64,000 nt of DNA from Petrolisthes cinctipes (lineage: Eukaryota; Arthropoda; Malacostraca; Decapoda; Porcellanidae), in contig JAWQEG010000717.1 in assembly GCA_033782935.1 (NCBI GenBank), forward strand, positions 1,798,001 to 1,862,000, read 5' to 3'. The stretch's first letter is position 1, and the number at the start of each line of letters is the position of its first letter. The notes under the pieces were generated by a model that did not search any database, was not told the origin of the DNA, and worked only from the letters and a program-made list of their open reading frames with translations. Below are positions 38,731-49,814 of this stretch, in pieces. Made by a program: the position numbers and the translations under genes.

Positions 38731-40532
38731 GGGGTCCCAGAAGCGATCTGTACATGCCTACTCCGTGTTAGAGTATTTTCAAAATACAGGCCAAAAACAT
38801 ACTGAAAATCGATCTTTTAGGTGCTCAAAAGTCGATATGTGCATGCATCTTCTGTACCCGTTTATATCTCAAATTCTGGCCCTAAACACCCGAAAATTCG
38901 ATATTTTGGGGTCCCAGAAGCGATCTGTACATGCCTACTCCGTGTTAGAGTATTTTCAAAATTCAGGCCCAAAACATGCTGAAAATCGATATTTTTGGTG
39001 CCCAAAGTCAATATATGTATGCATCTTCTATACTCGTTTATATCTCAAATTCAGGCTTAAAACACCCGAAAATTCGATATTTTGGGGTCCCAGAATCGAT
39101 CTGTACATGCCTACTCAGTGCTAGAATGTTTTCAAAATATAGGCTCAAAACATGCTCAAAATCGATATTTTAGGTGAACAAAAGTCGATATGTGCATGCA
39201 TCTTCTGTACCCGTTTATATCTTAAATTCAGGCTCAAAACATCCGAAAATTCAATATTTTGGGGTCCCACAAGCAATCTGTACATGCCTACTCAGTGCTA
39301 GAATATTTTCAAAATATAGGCTAAAAACATGCTAAAAATCGATCTTTTAGGTGCCAAAAAGTCGAGATCTCAAATTCAGTCCCAAAACACCCGAAAATTC
39401 GATATTTAGGGGTCGTAGAAGCGATCTGTACATGCCTACTCCATGTTAGAGTATTTTCAAAATTCAGGCCCAAAACATGCCGAAAATCGATATATTTGGT
39501 GCCCAAAGTCAATATGTGTATGCATCTTCTATACTCGTTTATATCTCAAATTCAGGCTCAAAACACCCGAAAATTCGATATTTTGGGGTCCCAGAAGAGA
39601 TCTGTACATGTCTACTCAGTGCTAGAATGTTTTCAAAATATAGGCTCAAAACATGCTCAAAATCGATATTTTAGGTGCCTAAAAGTCGATATGTGCATGC
39701 ATCTTCTGTACTCGTTTATATCTCAAATTCAGGCTCAAAACACCCGAAATTTCGATATTTTGGGGTCCCAGAAGCGATCTGTACATGCCTACTCAGTGCC
39801 AGAATATTTTCAAAATATAGGCTCAAAACATGCTAAAAATCGATATTTTAGGTGCGTAAAGGCGATATCTCAAATTCAGGCCCAAAACACCCGAAAATTC
39901 GATATTATGGGGTCCCAGAAGTGATCTGTACATGCCTACTCCGTGTTAGAGTATTTACAAAATACAGGCCCAAAACATGCTCAAAATCGATGTTTTAGGT
40001 GCCCAAAAGTCGATATGTGCATGCATCTTCAGTACCCGTTTATATCTCAAATTCAGGCTCAAAACACCCGAAAATTCGATATTTTGGGGTCCCAGAAGCG
40101 ATCTGTACATGCCTACCACGTGTTAGAGTATTTTCAAAATACATGCCCAAAACATGCTGAAAATCGATATTTTAGATGCCCAAAGTCAATATGTGCATGT
40201 ATCTTCTGTACCCGTTTATATCTCAAATTCAGGCTCAAAACACCCGAAAATTCAATATTTTGGGGTCCCAGAAGCAATCTGTACATGCCAACTCAGTGCT
40301 AGAATATTTTCAAAATATAGGCTAAAAACATGCTAAAAATCGATCTTTTAGGTGCCAAAAAGTCTATATCTCAAATTAAGGCCCAAAACACCCGAAAATT
40401 CGATATTTAGGGGTCCCAGAAGCGATCTGTACATGCCTACTCCGTGTTAGAGTATTTTCAAAATTCAGGCCCAAAACATGCTTAAAATCGATATTTTTGG
40501 TGCCCAAAGTCAATATGTGTATGCATCTTCTA
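38731..40532. repeat. Satellite domain R subfamily, left of the retrotransposon
   Basis: From about 38,730 the B-half reads TTTGGGGTCCC or TTTAGGGGTCCC instead of TTTTTGGGTCCC. Many A-halves gain one A (CAAAAGTCG), giving 177-bp monomers. Shortened monomers (near 39,350, 39,860 and 40,360) run from GTCGATAT or a variant straight into CTCAAATT. The array is cut at GCATCTTCTAT by the LINE and resumes in register after it. Confidence 0.9.
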
Positions 40533-40535
40533 TTT
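40531..40535. other. Left insertion junction and minimal target-site duplication
   Basis: Left satellite flank ends CTTCTAT and right flank (from 42,923) begins TATACTCG, while uninterrupted monomers read CTTCTATACTCG (for example near 39,525). The overlap is two or three bases (TA or TAT). Because the left side merges with the poly(T), it may be a very short target duplication or simple microhomology. Confidence 0.7.
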
Positions 40536-40609
40536 TTTTTTTTTTTTTTTTTTTTACATATAGTGAGTGGAGGAAAGGAAAAAACAAATAAATAAATGGT
40601 TCCATTTGC
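40533..40609 (-). other. LINE 3' untranslated segment and poly(A) tail
   Basis: Between the stop codon and the tail lie 54 bases that include ATTTATTTATTTG on the minus strand. They are followed by a pure run of 23 A (plus-strand T, 40,533-40,555). No AATAAA is seen on the sense strand. A homopolymer tail rather than a short tandem repeat argues against typical vertebrate CR1 and fits Jockey-like elements. Confidence 0.8.
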
Positions 40610-42922
40610 CTATTGGCATCCTCCACTCATAAAATATTTAAAGCAACTGGATTTAAATTGCTGGGGGTTATAACTTGCTGGAAAACATTCCCTTGGAAGA
40701 GAATTCCACAGGGAAGTAGTACGGGGAGTAAATGAATTTTTGTAAGCAGTTGTCCTGCAACGTGGAGGAGTCAGTGTAAACTCATGCGCATTCTCAGCTG
40801 CCCTAGTCCTCCGTGGGAAGACGTGAAGGGGTGGTATAATCAGGGCAAGTTCATCCGAACATTTCTTATAAAAGTATCTATAAAATAGTGCAAGGGAAGC
40901 AACATTTCTACGTACTGATAAGGGAGGGAATTCATTAGTGATCATAGGATTATTGATCAGTCTGATAGCTCTGCTTTGAATTTTATCTAATTGTCTTAAC
41001 ACCACCGATCCACAACCAGCCCACAGAGGTGAACAATATTCCATCTGGGAACGCACATGACTCTTATATATTACTGCTATCTGCTCGTCAGTCAAATAAT
41101 TACAAGCTCTGTATAAAAGTCCCATCTTCCTAGATGCAGTTTTGGCAATGGATTTTACATAGGGAGTCCAACTGAGGTTTTCATTTAAAGTTACACCAAG
41201 GAGATCAATGCTGTGGGACTTGGGGATATTTGTATTATTGAAAATAATGTGAGAATCTTGATTATCTGATCTATTTGAGAACGGGATGTATTTAGTTTTA
41301 TTTGCATTGAAAGAAACTAGGTTGTTTTGTCCCCTATCAAAGATCTTCGTTAAGTCTTCATTTAATGAAATTGAAGTGGCAAGTTCGTATTCTAAAATAT
41401 TGTGTTGAGTAAAACTATCATTAAATGAGAAGGAACTGTGAATAGTTGAATCATCAGCATAGGAGTGAATTGAATTCTGAGTAACTGACAAAAGATCATT
41501 AATATGAATGAGGAACAAAGTTGGAGCCAAGACCGCTCCTTGAGGAACACCAGCATTAATGGGATGAAAGTCGGAATACAGACCATCTACCATCACACGT
41601 AATTTTCTGTTGCTAAGATATGAATTAATTAGAGGAACAAAAGATTGAAGGCCATAATGTGGAAGCTTAGACAGTAATGATCTGTGCCATACTCTGTCAA
41701 AGGCTTTAGATATATCAAGGCAAATTGTGTGAGTCTCTCCATGTTTATCAGTTGATTCGAATATGTTATCTGTGAAATAACAGAGCAGATCCACTGTAGA
41801 TCGTCTCTGTCTAAAGCCATATTGCTTATCATTTAGCAGATGATTTTTCTCAAGGTGTTTTACAAAGTGATTGTTAAGAACTATTTCAAATATTTTACCG
41901 AGAGTAGACGTGATGGCAATTGGTCTGTAATTTGATGGATTTGTGGTAGCTCCTTTTTTGGGAATTGGTTGTACATTGGCTTCTTTCCAGGCGGCTGGGA
42001 AGGACGAGGTATGGAGACATACACGAAATAATTTTGAGAGAATTGGAGCTAATTCTTTTGAGCAATTTTTTAATACAGTGGGAGGAATTTCATCTGGCCC
42101 TGAAGCTTTGTCGATAGATAGATTCTCCAAAATGGTCCGCACTTGTCTTGTATGAATTATTAAGGGTGGACTTTCTGGGGAGTTAAAATTCAAAATGGGA
42201 GTGTTTTGAGCAGTGTCATTGAGGTTTGAATTTGTGGCGAAGATATTGGCCAAAAGATTTGCTTTACCACATGGATCACATATGAGATTTCCATTGCTAT
42301 TCTTTAAAGGGGGAATAGATGAACCATGGTTGAAGTTGGATTTGAATGAGTTTACTGTTGACCAAAAGATCTTATTATCATTAGGATTATTCAGTAATTT
42401 ATTGACTTGTTTATGTATGAAGTTAGATTTGGCTAAATTAGTTACAGCTTTAGCATGGCATCTGACAATTTTGAAATAATTGTATGACTGAAGAGTTTTC
42501 GACTTTGTATAGGCATTATAGGCTATTGATTTTTGTTTTGTAGCTCTGGCACAGCTGTGATCAAACCATTTTGGAGAGTTAGATCTTTTTGAGTATTGTT
42601 GGTGAGGGATATATGTTTCCATTCCTATTTTTATAAAGTCAGTAATATGGTTCAGGAAGCTATCTGGGTCAGTAGAGTAAAATGATGACCAAGGAATGTT
42701 AATTAAAAAGTCACGGAACCCCACCCAATCTGCAGCATCATAGTGCCATTTGGTCACTCGGATGGGTTCAGAGTGGATGGGTAGGGAGGAGTGGGAACAG
42801 GAGACTGCAATGAGGCAATGGTCTGAGGATCCAAGAGAGGACTTCACTTCTACACTATATGTTTCGGGATTGGTAGTAAGAAACAGATCAAGTAGGTGCG
42901 GTCTATGTTCTGGATTATCAGG
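40610..42922 (-). CDS. LINE ORF2-type protein, 5'-partial: endonuclease C-terminus plus reverse transcriptase
   Basis: The frame is open from the insertion junction to a TAG at 40,610-40,612, 770 residues. The GTG at 42,845-42,847 is not a real start: 25 more in-frame codons precede it. Residues 1-40 carry the end of an APE-like endonuclease (LLDLFLTTNP, then SSDH at 32-35, the conserved catalytic SDH motif). Reverse transcriptase spans about 310-565: NYRPI at 331-335, motif A LDISKAFDRVWH with Asp 403, motif B AGVPQGAVLAP near 457-467, the catalytic YADD at 488-491, and the late motif LLGV at 574-577. A C-terminal thumb-like region ends with LWNSLP (738-743) and a Cys-containing tail. The family copies its own RNA into a nicked target. 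This copy keeps both polymerase Asp pairs but lacks most of the nuclease and any promoter, so it is dead as an autonomous element although the frame is undamaged. Confidence 0.93.
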   Translation of the reverse strand, partial: PDNPEHRPHLLDLFLTTNPETYSVEVKSSLGSSDHCLIAVSCSHSSLPIHSEPIRVTKWHYDAADWVGFRDFLINIPWSSFYSTDPDSFLNHITDFIKIGMETYIPHQQYSKRSNSPKWFDHSCARATKQKSIAYNAYTKSKTLQSYNYFKIVRCHAKAVTNLAKSNFIHKQVNKLLNNPNDNKIFWSTVNSFKSNFNHGSSIPPLKNSNGNLICDPCGKANLLANIFATNSNLNDTAQNTPILNFNSPESPPLIIHTRQVRTILENLSIDKASGPDEIPPTVLKNCSKELAPILSKLFRVCLHTSSFPAAWKEANVQPIPKKGATTNPSNYRPIAITSTLGKIFEIVLNNHFVKHLEKNHLLNDKQYGFRQRRSTVDLLCYFTDNIFESTDKHGETHTICLDISKAFDRVWHRSLLSKLPHYGLQSFVPLINSYLSNRKLRVMVDGLYSDFHPINAGVPQGAVLAPTLFLIHINDLLSVTQNSIHSYADDSTIHSSFSFNDSFTQHNILEYELATSISLNEDLTKIFDRGQNNLVSFNANKTKYIPFSNRSDNQDSHIIFNNTNIPKSHSIDLLGVTLNENLSWTPYVKSIAKTASRKMGLLYRACNYLTDEQIAVIYKSHVRSQMEYCSPLWAGCGSVVLRQLDKIQSRAIRLINNPMITNEFPPLSVRRNVASLALFYRYFYKKCSDELALIIPPLHVFPRRTRAAENAHEFTLTPPRCRTTAYKNSFTPRTTSLWNSLPRECFPASYNPQQFKSSCFKYFMSGGCQ

Positions 42923-44170
42923 TATACTCGTTTATATCTCAAATTCAGGCTCAAAACACCCGAAAATTCGATATTTTGGGGTCCCAGAAGCGATCTGTAC
43001 ATGCCTACTCAGTGCTAGAATGTTTTCAAATTATAGGCTCAAAACATGCTCAAAATCGATATTTTAGGTGCCCAAAAGTCGATATGTGCATGCATCTTCT
43101 GTACCCGTTTATATCTCAAATTCAGTCTCAAAACACCCGAAAATTCAATATTTTGGGGTCCCAGAAGCAATCTGTACATGCCTTCTCGGTGCTAGAATAT
43201 TTTCAAATTATAAGCTAAAAACATGCTAAAAATCGATCTTTTAGGTGCCAAAAAGTCGATATCTAAAATTCAGTCCCAAAACACACGAAAATTCGATATT
43301 TAGGGGTCCCAGAAGCGATCTGTACATGCCTACTCCGTGTTAGAGTATTTTCAAAATACAGGTCAAAAACATACTGAAAATCGATCTTTTAGGTGCTCAA
43401 ACGTCGATATGTGCATGCATCTTCTGTACCCGTTTATATCTCAAATTCTGGCCCTAAACACCCGAAAATTCGATATTTTGGGGTCCCAGAAGCTATCTGT
43501 ACATGCCTACTCCGTGTTAGAGTATTTTCAAAATTCAGGCCCAAAACATGCTGAAAATCGATGATTTTGGTACCCAAAGTCAATATGTGTTAGCATCTTC
43601 TATACTCGTTTATATCTCAAATTCAGGCTCAAAACACCCAAAAATTCGATATTTTGGGGTCCCAGAAGCGATCTGTACATGCCTACTCAGTGCTAGAATG
43701 TTTTCAAAATATAGGCTCAAAACATGCTCAAAATCGATATTTTAGGTGCCCAAAAATCGATATGTGCATGCATCTTCAGTACCCGTTTATATCTCAAATT
43801 CAGGCTCAAAACACCCGAAAATTCAATATTTTGGGGTCCCAAAAGCAATCTGTACATACCTACTCAGTGCTAGAATATTTTTAAAATATATGCTAAAAAC
43901 ATGCTAAAAATCGATCTTTTAGGTGCCAAAAAGTAGATTTCTCAAATTCATTCCCAAAACACCCGAAAATTCGATATTTAGGGGTCCCAGAAGCGATCTG
44001 TACATGCCTACTCCGTGTTAGAGTATTTTCAAAATTCAGGCCCAAAACATGCTGAAAATCAATATTTTTGGTGCCCAAAGTCAATACGTGTATGCATCTT
44101 CTATACTCGTTTATATCTCAAATTCAGGCTCAAAACACCCGAAAATTCTATATTTTGGGGTCCCAGAAGC

Positions 44171-44318
44171 GATCTGTACATGCCTACTCAGTGCTAGAAT
44201 GTTTTCAAAATATAGGCACAAAACATGCTCAAAATCGATATTTTAGGTGCCAAAAAGTCGATATCTCAAATTCAGTCCCAAAACACCCGAAAATTCGATA
44301 TTTAGGGGTCCCAGAAGC
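44171..44318. repeat. Example of a 148-bp shortened monomer
   Basis: The distance from GATCTGTACATG at 44,171 to the equivalent GATTTGCACATG at 44,319 is 148. Compared with full monomers, 29 bases between GTCGATAT and CTCAAATTC are gone and one A is gained. The lost segment is flanked by ATAT on both sides (GATAT before, TTATAT at its end), so the deletion probably used this microhomology. The same junction recurs throughout 39,350-63,790. Confidence 0.85.
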
Positions 44319-47300
44319 GATTTGCACATGCCTACTCCGTGTTAGAGTATTTTCAAAATACAGGCCAAAAACATACTGAAAATCGATGTTTTAGGTGCCC
44401 AAAAGTCGATATGTGCATGCATCTTCTGTACCCGTTTATATCTTAAATTCTGGCCCTAAACACCCAAAATTCAATATTTTGGGGTCCCAGAAGCAATCTG
44501 TACATGCCTACTCAGTGTTAGAATATTTTCAAAATATAGGCTAAAAACATGGTAAAAATCGATCTTTTAGGTGCCAAAAAGTCGATATCTCAAATTAAGG
44601 CCCAAAACACCTGAATATTCGATATTTAGGGGTCCCAGAAGCGATCTGTACGTGCCTACTCCGTGTTAGAGTATTTTCAAAATTCAGGCCCAAAACATGC
44701 TGAAAATCGATATTTTTGGTGCCCAAAGTCAATATGTGTATGCATCTTCTATACTCCTTTATATCTCAAATTCAGGCTCAAAACACCCGAAAATTCGATA
44801 TTTTGGGGTCCCAGAAGCGATCTGTACATGCCTACTCCGTGTTAGAGTATTTTCAAACTATAGGCTAAAAACATGCTAAAAATCGATCTTTTAGGTGCTC
44901 AAAAGTCGATATGTGCATGCATCTTCTGTACCCGATTATATCTCAAATTCTGGCCCTAAACACCCGAAAATTCGATATTATGGGGTCCCAGAAGCGATCT
45001 GTACATGCCTACTCCGTGTTAGAGTATTTACAAAATACAGGCCCAAAACATGCTCAAAATCGATGTTTTAGGTGCCCAAAAGTCGATATGTGCATGCATC
45101 TTCAGTACCCGTTTATATCTCAAATTCAGGCTGAAAACACCCGAAAATTCGATATTTTGGGGTCCCAGAAGCGATCTGTACATGCCTACTCCGTGTTAGA
45201 GTATTTTCAGAATATAGGCCAAAAATATACTGAAAATCGATCTTTTAGGTGCTCAAAAGTCGATATGTGCATGCATCTTTTGTACCCGTTTATATCTCAA
45301 ATTCTGGCCCTAAACACCCGAAAATTCGATATTTTGGGGTCCCAGAAGCGATCTGTACATGCCTACTCAGTGCTAGAATATTTTCAAAATATAGGCTAAA
45401 AACATGCTAAAAATCGATCTTTTAGGTGCCAAAAAGTCGATATCTCAAATTTCATTCCCAAAACACCCGAAAATTCGATATTTAGGGGTCCCAGAAGCGA
45501 TCTGTACATGCCTACTCCGTATTAGAGTATTTTCAAAATTCAGGCCCAAAACATGCTGAAAATCGATATTTTTGGTGCCCAAAGTCAATATGTGTATGCA
45601 TCTTCTATACTCGATTATATCTCAAATTCAGGCTTAAAACACCCAAAAATTCGATATTTAGGGGTCCCAGAAGCGATCTGTACATGCCCACTCCGTATTA
45701 GATTATTTTCAAATTACAGGCCCAAAACATGCTCAAAATCGATGTTTTAGGTGCCAAAAAGTCGATATGTGCATGCATCTTCAGTACCCGTTTATATCTC
45801 AAATTCAGGCTCAAAACACCCGAAAATTCGATATTTTTAAGTCCCAGAAGGGATCTGTACATGCCTACTCCGTGTTAGAGTATTTTCAAAATACAGGCCA
45901 AAAACATACTGAAAATCGATCTTTTAGGTGCTTAAAAGTCGATATGTGCATGCATCTTCTGTACCCGTTTATATCTCAAATTCTGGCCCTAAACACCCGA
46001 AAATTCGATATTTTGGGGTCCCAGAAGCGATCTGTACATGCCTACTCCGTGTTAGAGTATTTTCAAAATTCAGGCCCAAAACATGCTGAAAATCGATATT
46101 TTTGGTGCCCAAAGTCAATATGTGCATGCATCTTCTATACTCGTTTATATCTCAAATTCAGGCTCAAAACACCCGAAAATTCGATATTTTGGGGTCCCAG
46201 AAGCGATCTGTACATGCCTACTCAGTGCTTGAATGTTTTCAAAATATAGGCTCAAAACATGCTCAAAATCGATATTTTAGGTGCCCAAAAGTCGATATGT
46301 GCATGCATCTTCTGTACCCGTTTATATCTCAAATTCAGGCTCAAAACACCCGAAAATTCAATATTTTTGGGTCCCAGAAGCAATCTGTACATGCCTACTT
46401 AGTGCTAGAATATTTTCAAAATATAGGCTAAAAACATGCTAAAAATCGATATTTAAGGTGCCAAAAAGTCGATATCTCAAATTAAGGCCCAAAACACTCG
46501 AAAATTCGATATTTAGGGGTCCCAGAAGCGATCTGTACATGCCCACTCCGTGTTAGAGTATTTTCAAAATACAGGCCCAAAACATGCTCAAAATCGGTGT
46601 TTTAGGTGCCAAAAAGTCGATATGTGCATGCATCTTCAGTACCCGTTTATATCTCAAATTCAGGCTCAAAACACCCGAAAATTCGATATTTTTGGGTCCC
46701 AGAAGGGATCTGTACATGCCTACTCCGTGTTAGAGTATTTTCAAAATTCAGGCCCAAAACATGCTGAAAATCGATATTTTTGGTGCCCAAAGTCAATATG
46801 TGCATGCATCTTCTATACTCGTTTATATCTCAAATTCAGGCTCAAAACACCCGAAAATTCGATATTTTGGGGTCCCAGAAGCGATCTGTACATGCCTACT
46901 CAGTGCTAGAATATTTTCAAAATAAAGGCTAAAAACATGCTAAAAATCGATATTTTAGGTGCCAAAAAATCGATATCTCAAATTAAGGCCAAAAACACCC
47001 GAAAATTCGATATTTAGGGGTCCCAGAAGCGATCTGTACATGCCCACTCAGTGTTAGAGTATTTACAAAATACAGGCCCAAAACATGCTCAAAATCGATG
47101 TTTTAGGTGCCCAAAAGTCGATAAGTGCATGCATCTTCAGTACCCGTTTATATCTCAAATTCAGGCTCAAAACACCCGAAAATTCGATATTTTGGGGTCC
47201 CAGAAGCGATCTGTACATGCCTACTCAGTGCTTGAATGTTTTCAAAATATAGGCTCAAAACATGCTCAAAATCGATATTTTAGGTGCCCAAAAGTCGATA

Positions 47301-47810
47301 TGTGCATGCATCTTCTGTACCCGTTTATATCTCAAATTCAGGCTCAAAACACCCGAAAATTCAATATTTTGGGGTCCCACAAGCAATCTGTACATGCGTA
47401 CTCAGTGCTAGAATATTTTCAAAATATAGGCTCAAAACATGCTAAAAATCGATATTTTAGGTGCGTAAAGGCAATATCTCAAATTTAGGCACAAAACACC
47501 CGAAAATTCGATATTATGGGGTCCCAGAAGCGATCTGTACATGCCTACTCCGTGTTAGAGTATTTACAAAATACAGGCCCAAAACATGCTCAAAATCGAT
47601 GTTTTAGGTGCCCAAAAGTCGATAAGTGCATGCATCTTCAGTACCCGTTTATATCTCAAATTCAGGCTCAAAACACCCGAAAATTCGATATTTTGGGGTC
47701 CCAGAAGCGATCTGTACATGCCTACCCCGTGTTAGAGTATTTACAAAATACATGCCCAAACATGCTGAAAATCGATATTTTAGATGCCCATAGTCAATAT
47801 ATGCATGTAT

Positions 47811-49065
47811 CTTCTGTACCGGTTTATATCTCAAATTCAGGCTCAAAACACCCGAAAATTCAATATTTTGGGGTTGCAGAAGCAATCTGTACATGCCTAC
47901 TCAGTGCTAGAATATTTTCAAAATATAGGCTAAAAACATGCTAAAAATCGATCTTTTAGGTTCCAAAAAGTCGATATCTCAAATTCAGTCCCAAAAAACC
48001 CCGAAAATTCGATATTTAGGGGTCCCAGAAGCGATCTGTACATGCCCACTCCGTGTTAGAGTATTTTCAAAATACAGGCCAAAAACATACTGAAAATCGA
48101 TCTTTTAGGTGCCCAAAAGTCAATATGTGCATGCATCTTCTGTACCCTTTTATATCTTAAATTCTGGCCATAAACACCCGAAAGTTCAATATTTTGGGGT
48201 CCCAGAAGCAATCTGAACATGCCTACTCAGTGCTAGAATATTTTCAAAATAAAGGCTAAAAACATGCTAAAAATCGATATTTTAGGTGCCAAAAAATCGA
48301 TATCTCAAATTAAGGCCAAAAACACCCGTAAATTCGCTATTTATGGGTCCCAGAAGCGATCTGTACATGCCCACTCAGTGTTAGAGTATTTTCAAAATAC
48401 AGGCCCAAAACATGCTCAAAATCAATGTTTTAGGTGCCAAAAGGTCGATATGTGCATGCATCTTCAGTACCCGTTTATATCTCAAATTCAGGCTCAAAAC
48501 ACCCGAAAATTCGATATTTTGGGGTCCCAGAAGCGATCTGTACATGCCTACTCCGTGTTAGAGTATTTTCAAAATACATGCCCAAAACTTGCGGAAATCG
48601 ATATTTTAGATGCCCAAAGTCAATATGTGCATGTATCTTCTGTACCCGTTTTTATCTCAAATTCAGGCTCAAAACACCCGAAAATTCGATATTTAGGGGT
48701 CCCAGAAGCGATCTGTACATGCCTACTCCGTGTTAGAGTATTTTCAAAATTCAGGCCCATAACATGCTGAAAATCGATATTTTTGGTGCCCAAAGACAAT
48801 ATGTGCATGCATATTCTATACTCGTTTATATCTCAAATTCAGGCTCAAAACACCCGAAAATTCGATATTTTGGGGTCCCAGAAGCGATCTGTACATGCCT
48901 ACTCAGTGCTTGAATGTTTTCAAAATATAGGCTCAAAACATGGTAAAAATCGATCTTTTAGGTGCCAAAAAGTCGATATCTCAAATTCAGTCCCAAAACA
49001 CCCGAAAATTCGATATTTAGGGGTCCCAGAAGCGATCTGTACATGCCTACTCCGTGTTAGAGTAT
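47811..49065. repeat. Duplicated satellite segment, copy 1 (offset 2004 bp)
   Basis: About 1.25 kb matches 49,815-51,069 almost base for base. It includes rare shared marks such as GGTTCCAAAAAGTCG, CCCAAAAAACCCCG, CGTAAATTCGCTATTTATGG and AAAACTTGCGGAAATCG. I noticed AAAGGTCG versus AAAAAGTCG and GGCTC versus GGATC as differences. Confidence 0.85.
48704..49053. repeat. Short satellite duplication, repeated at 49,382-49,731 (offset 678)
   Basis: About 350 bp (one full and one shortened monomer) with the marks GGCCCATAACATGC, GCATATTCTATACTCG and AAACATGGTAAAAATCG occurs at 48.7 kb and 49.4 kb. The first copy also has its own 2004-bp partner near 50.7 kb, so the duplications are nested. Confidence 0.75.
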
Positions 49066-49814
49066 TTTCAAAATACAGGCCCAAAACATGCTCAAAATCG
49101 ATGTTTTAGGTGCCAAAAAGTCGATATGTGCATGCATCTTCAGTACCCGTTTATATCTCAAATTCAGGCTCAAAACACCCGAAAATTCGATATTTTGGGG
49201 TCCCAGAAGCGATCTGTACAAGCCTACTCCGTGTTAGAGTATTTTCAAAATACAGGCCAAAAACATACTGAAAATCGATCTTTTAGGTGCTCAAAAGTCG
49301 ATATGTGCATGCATCTTCTGTACGCGTTTATATCTCAAATTCTGGCCCTAAACACCTGAAAATTCGATATTTTGGGGTCCCAGAAGCGATCTGTACATGC
49401 CTACTCCGTGTTAGAGTATTTTCAAAATTCAGGCCCATAACATGCTGAAAATCGATATTTTTGGTGCCCAAAGTCAATATGTGCATGCATATTCTATACT
49501 CGTTTATATCTCAAATTCAGGCTCAAAACACCCGAAAATTCGATATTTTGGGGTCCCAGAAGCGATCTGTACATGCCTACTCAGTGCTTGAATGTTTTCA
49601 AAATATAGGCTCAAAACATGGTAAAAATCGATCTTTTAGGTGCCAAAAAGTCGATATCTCAAATTCAGTCCCAAAACACCCGAAAATTCGATATTTAGGG
49701 GTCCCAGAAGCGATCTGTACATGCCTACTCCGTATTAGAGTATTTTCAAAATTCAGGCCCAAAACATGCTGAAAATCGATATTTTTGGTGCCCAAAGTCA
49801 ATATGTGTATGTAT

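Larger units (their letters stand above)
40533..42922 (-). mobile_element. 5'-truncated LINE (non-LTR retrotransposon, Jockey/CR1-like group)
   Basis: This unique 2390-bp block lies inside the satellite. On the minus strand it reads, 5' to 3', the end of an APE-type endonuclease domain, a full reverse transcriptase domain, a C-terminal region, a 54-base 3' untranslated segment and a 23-base A tail (T at 40,533-40,555 on the plus strand). It starts abruptly at 42,922 without the ORF1 or the endonuclease core, as expected from incomplete target-primed reverse transcription. There are no terminal inverted or long terminal repeats. The absence of stops or frameshifts and the uniform tail point to a fairly recent insertion. 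Exact clade placement would need a tree. Confidence 0.93.

Noticed and set aside
40587..40592. AATAAA polyadenylation signal
   Set aside because: It lies on the plus strand, opposite to the LINE, so it cannot serve the element's own transcript.
41392..42479. Shorter open frames at 41,392-41,586, 41,629-41,832, 41,943-42,155 and 42,213-42,479
   Set aside because: They are shadow frames inside the LINE reverse transcriptase gene.
42845..42847. GTG as the start of the LINE protein
   Set aside because: The frame is open for 25 more codons up to the insertion junction and encodes endonuclease-like sequence, so the protein is truncated rather than started there.
40533..42922. The LINE as the source of the satellite
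   Set aside because: I see no similarity between the element, including its 3' end, and the monomer. It simply interrupts one monomer.
40533..42922. DNA transposon or LTR element
   Set aside because: There are no terminal inverted or long terminal repeats. The poly(A) tail, 5' truncation and RT without integrase or protease fit a LINE.
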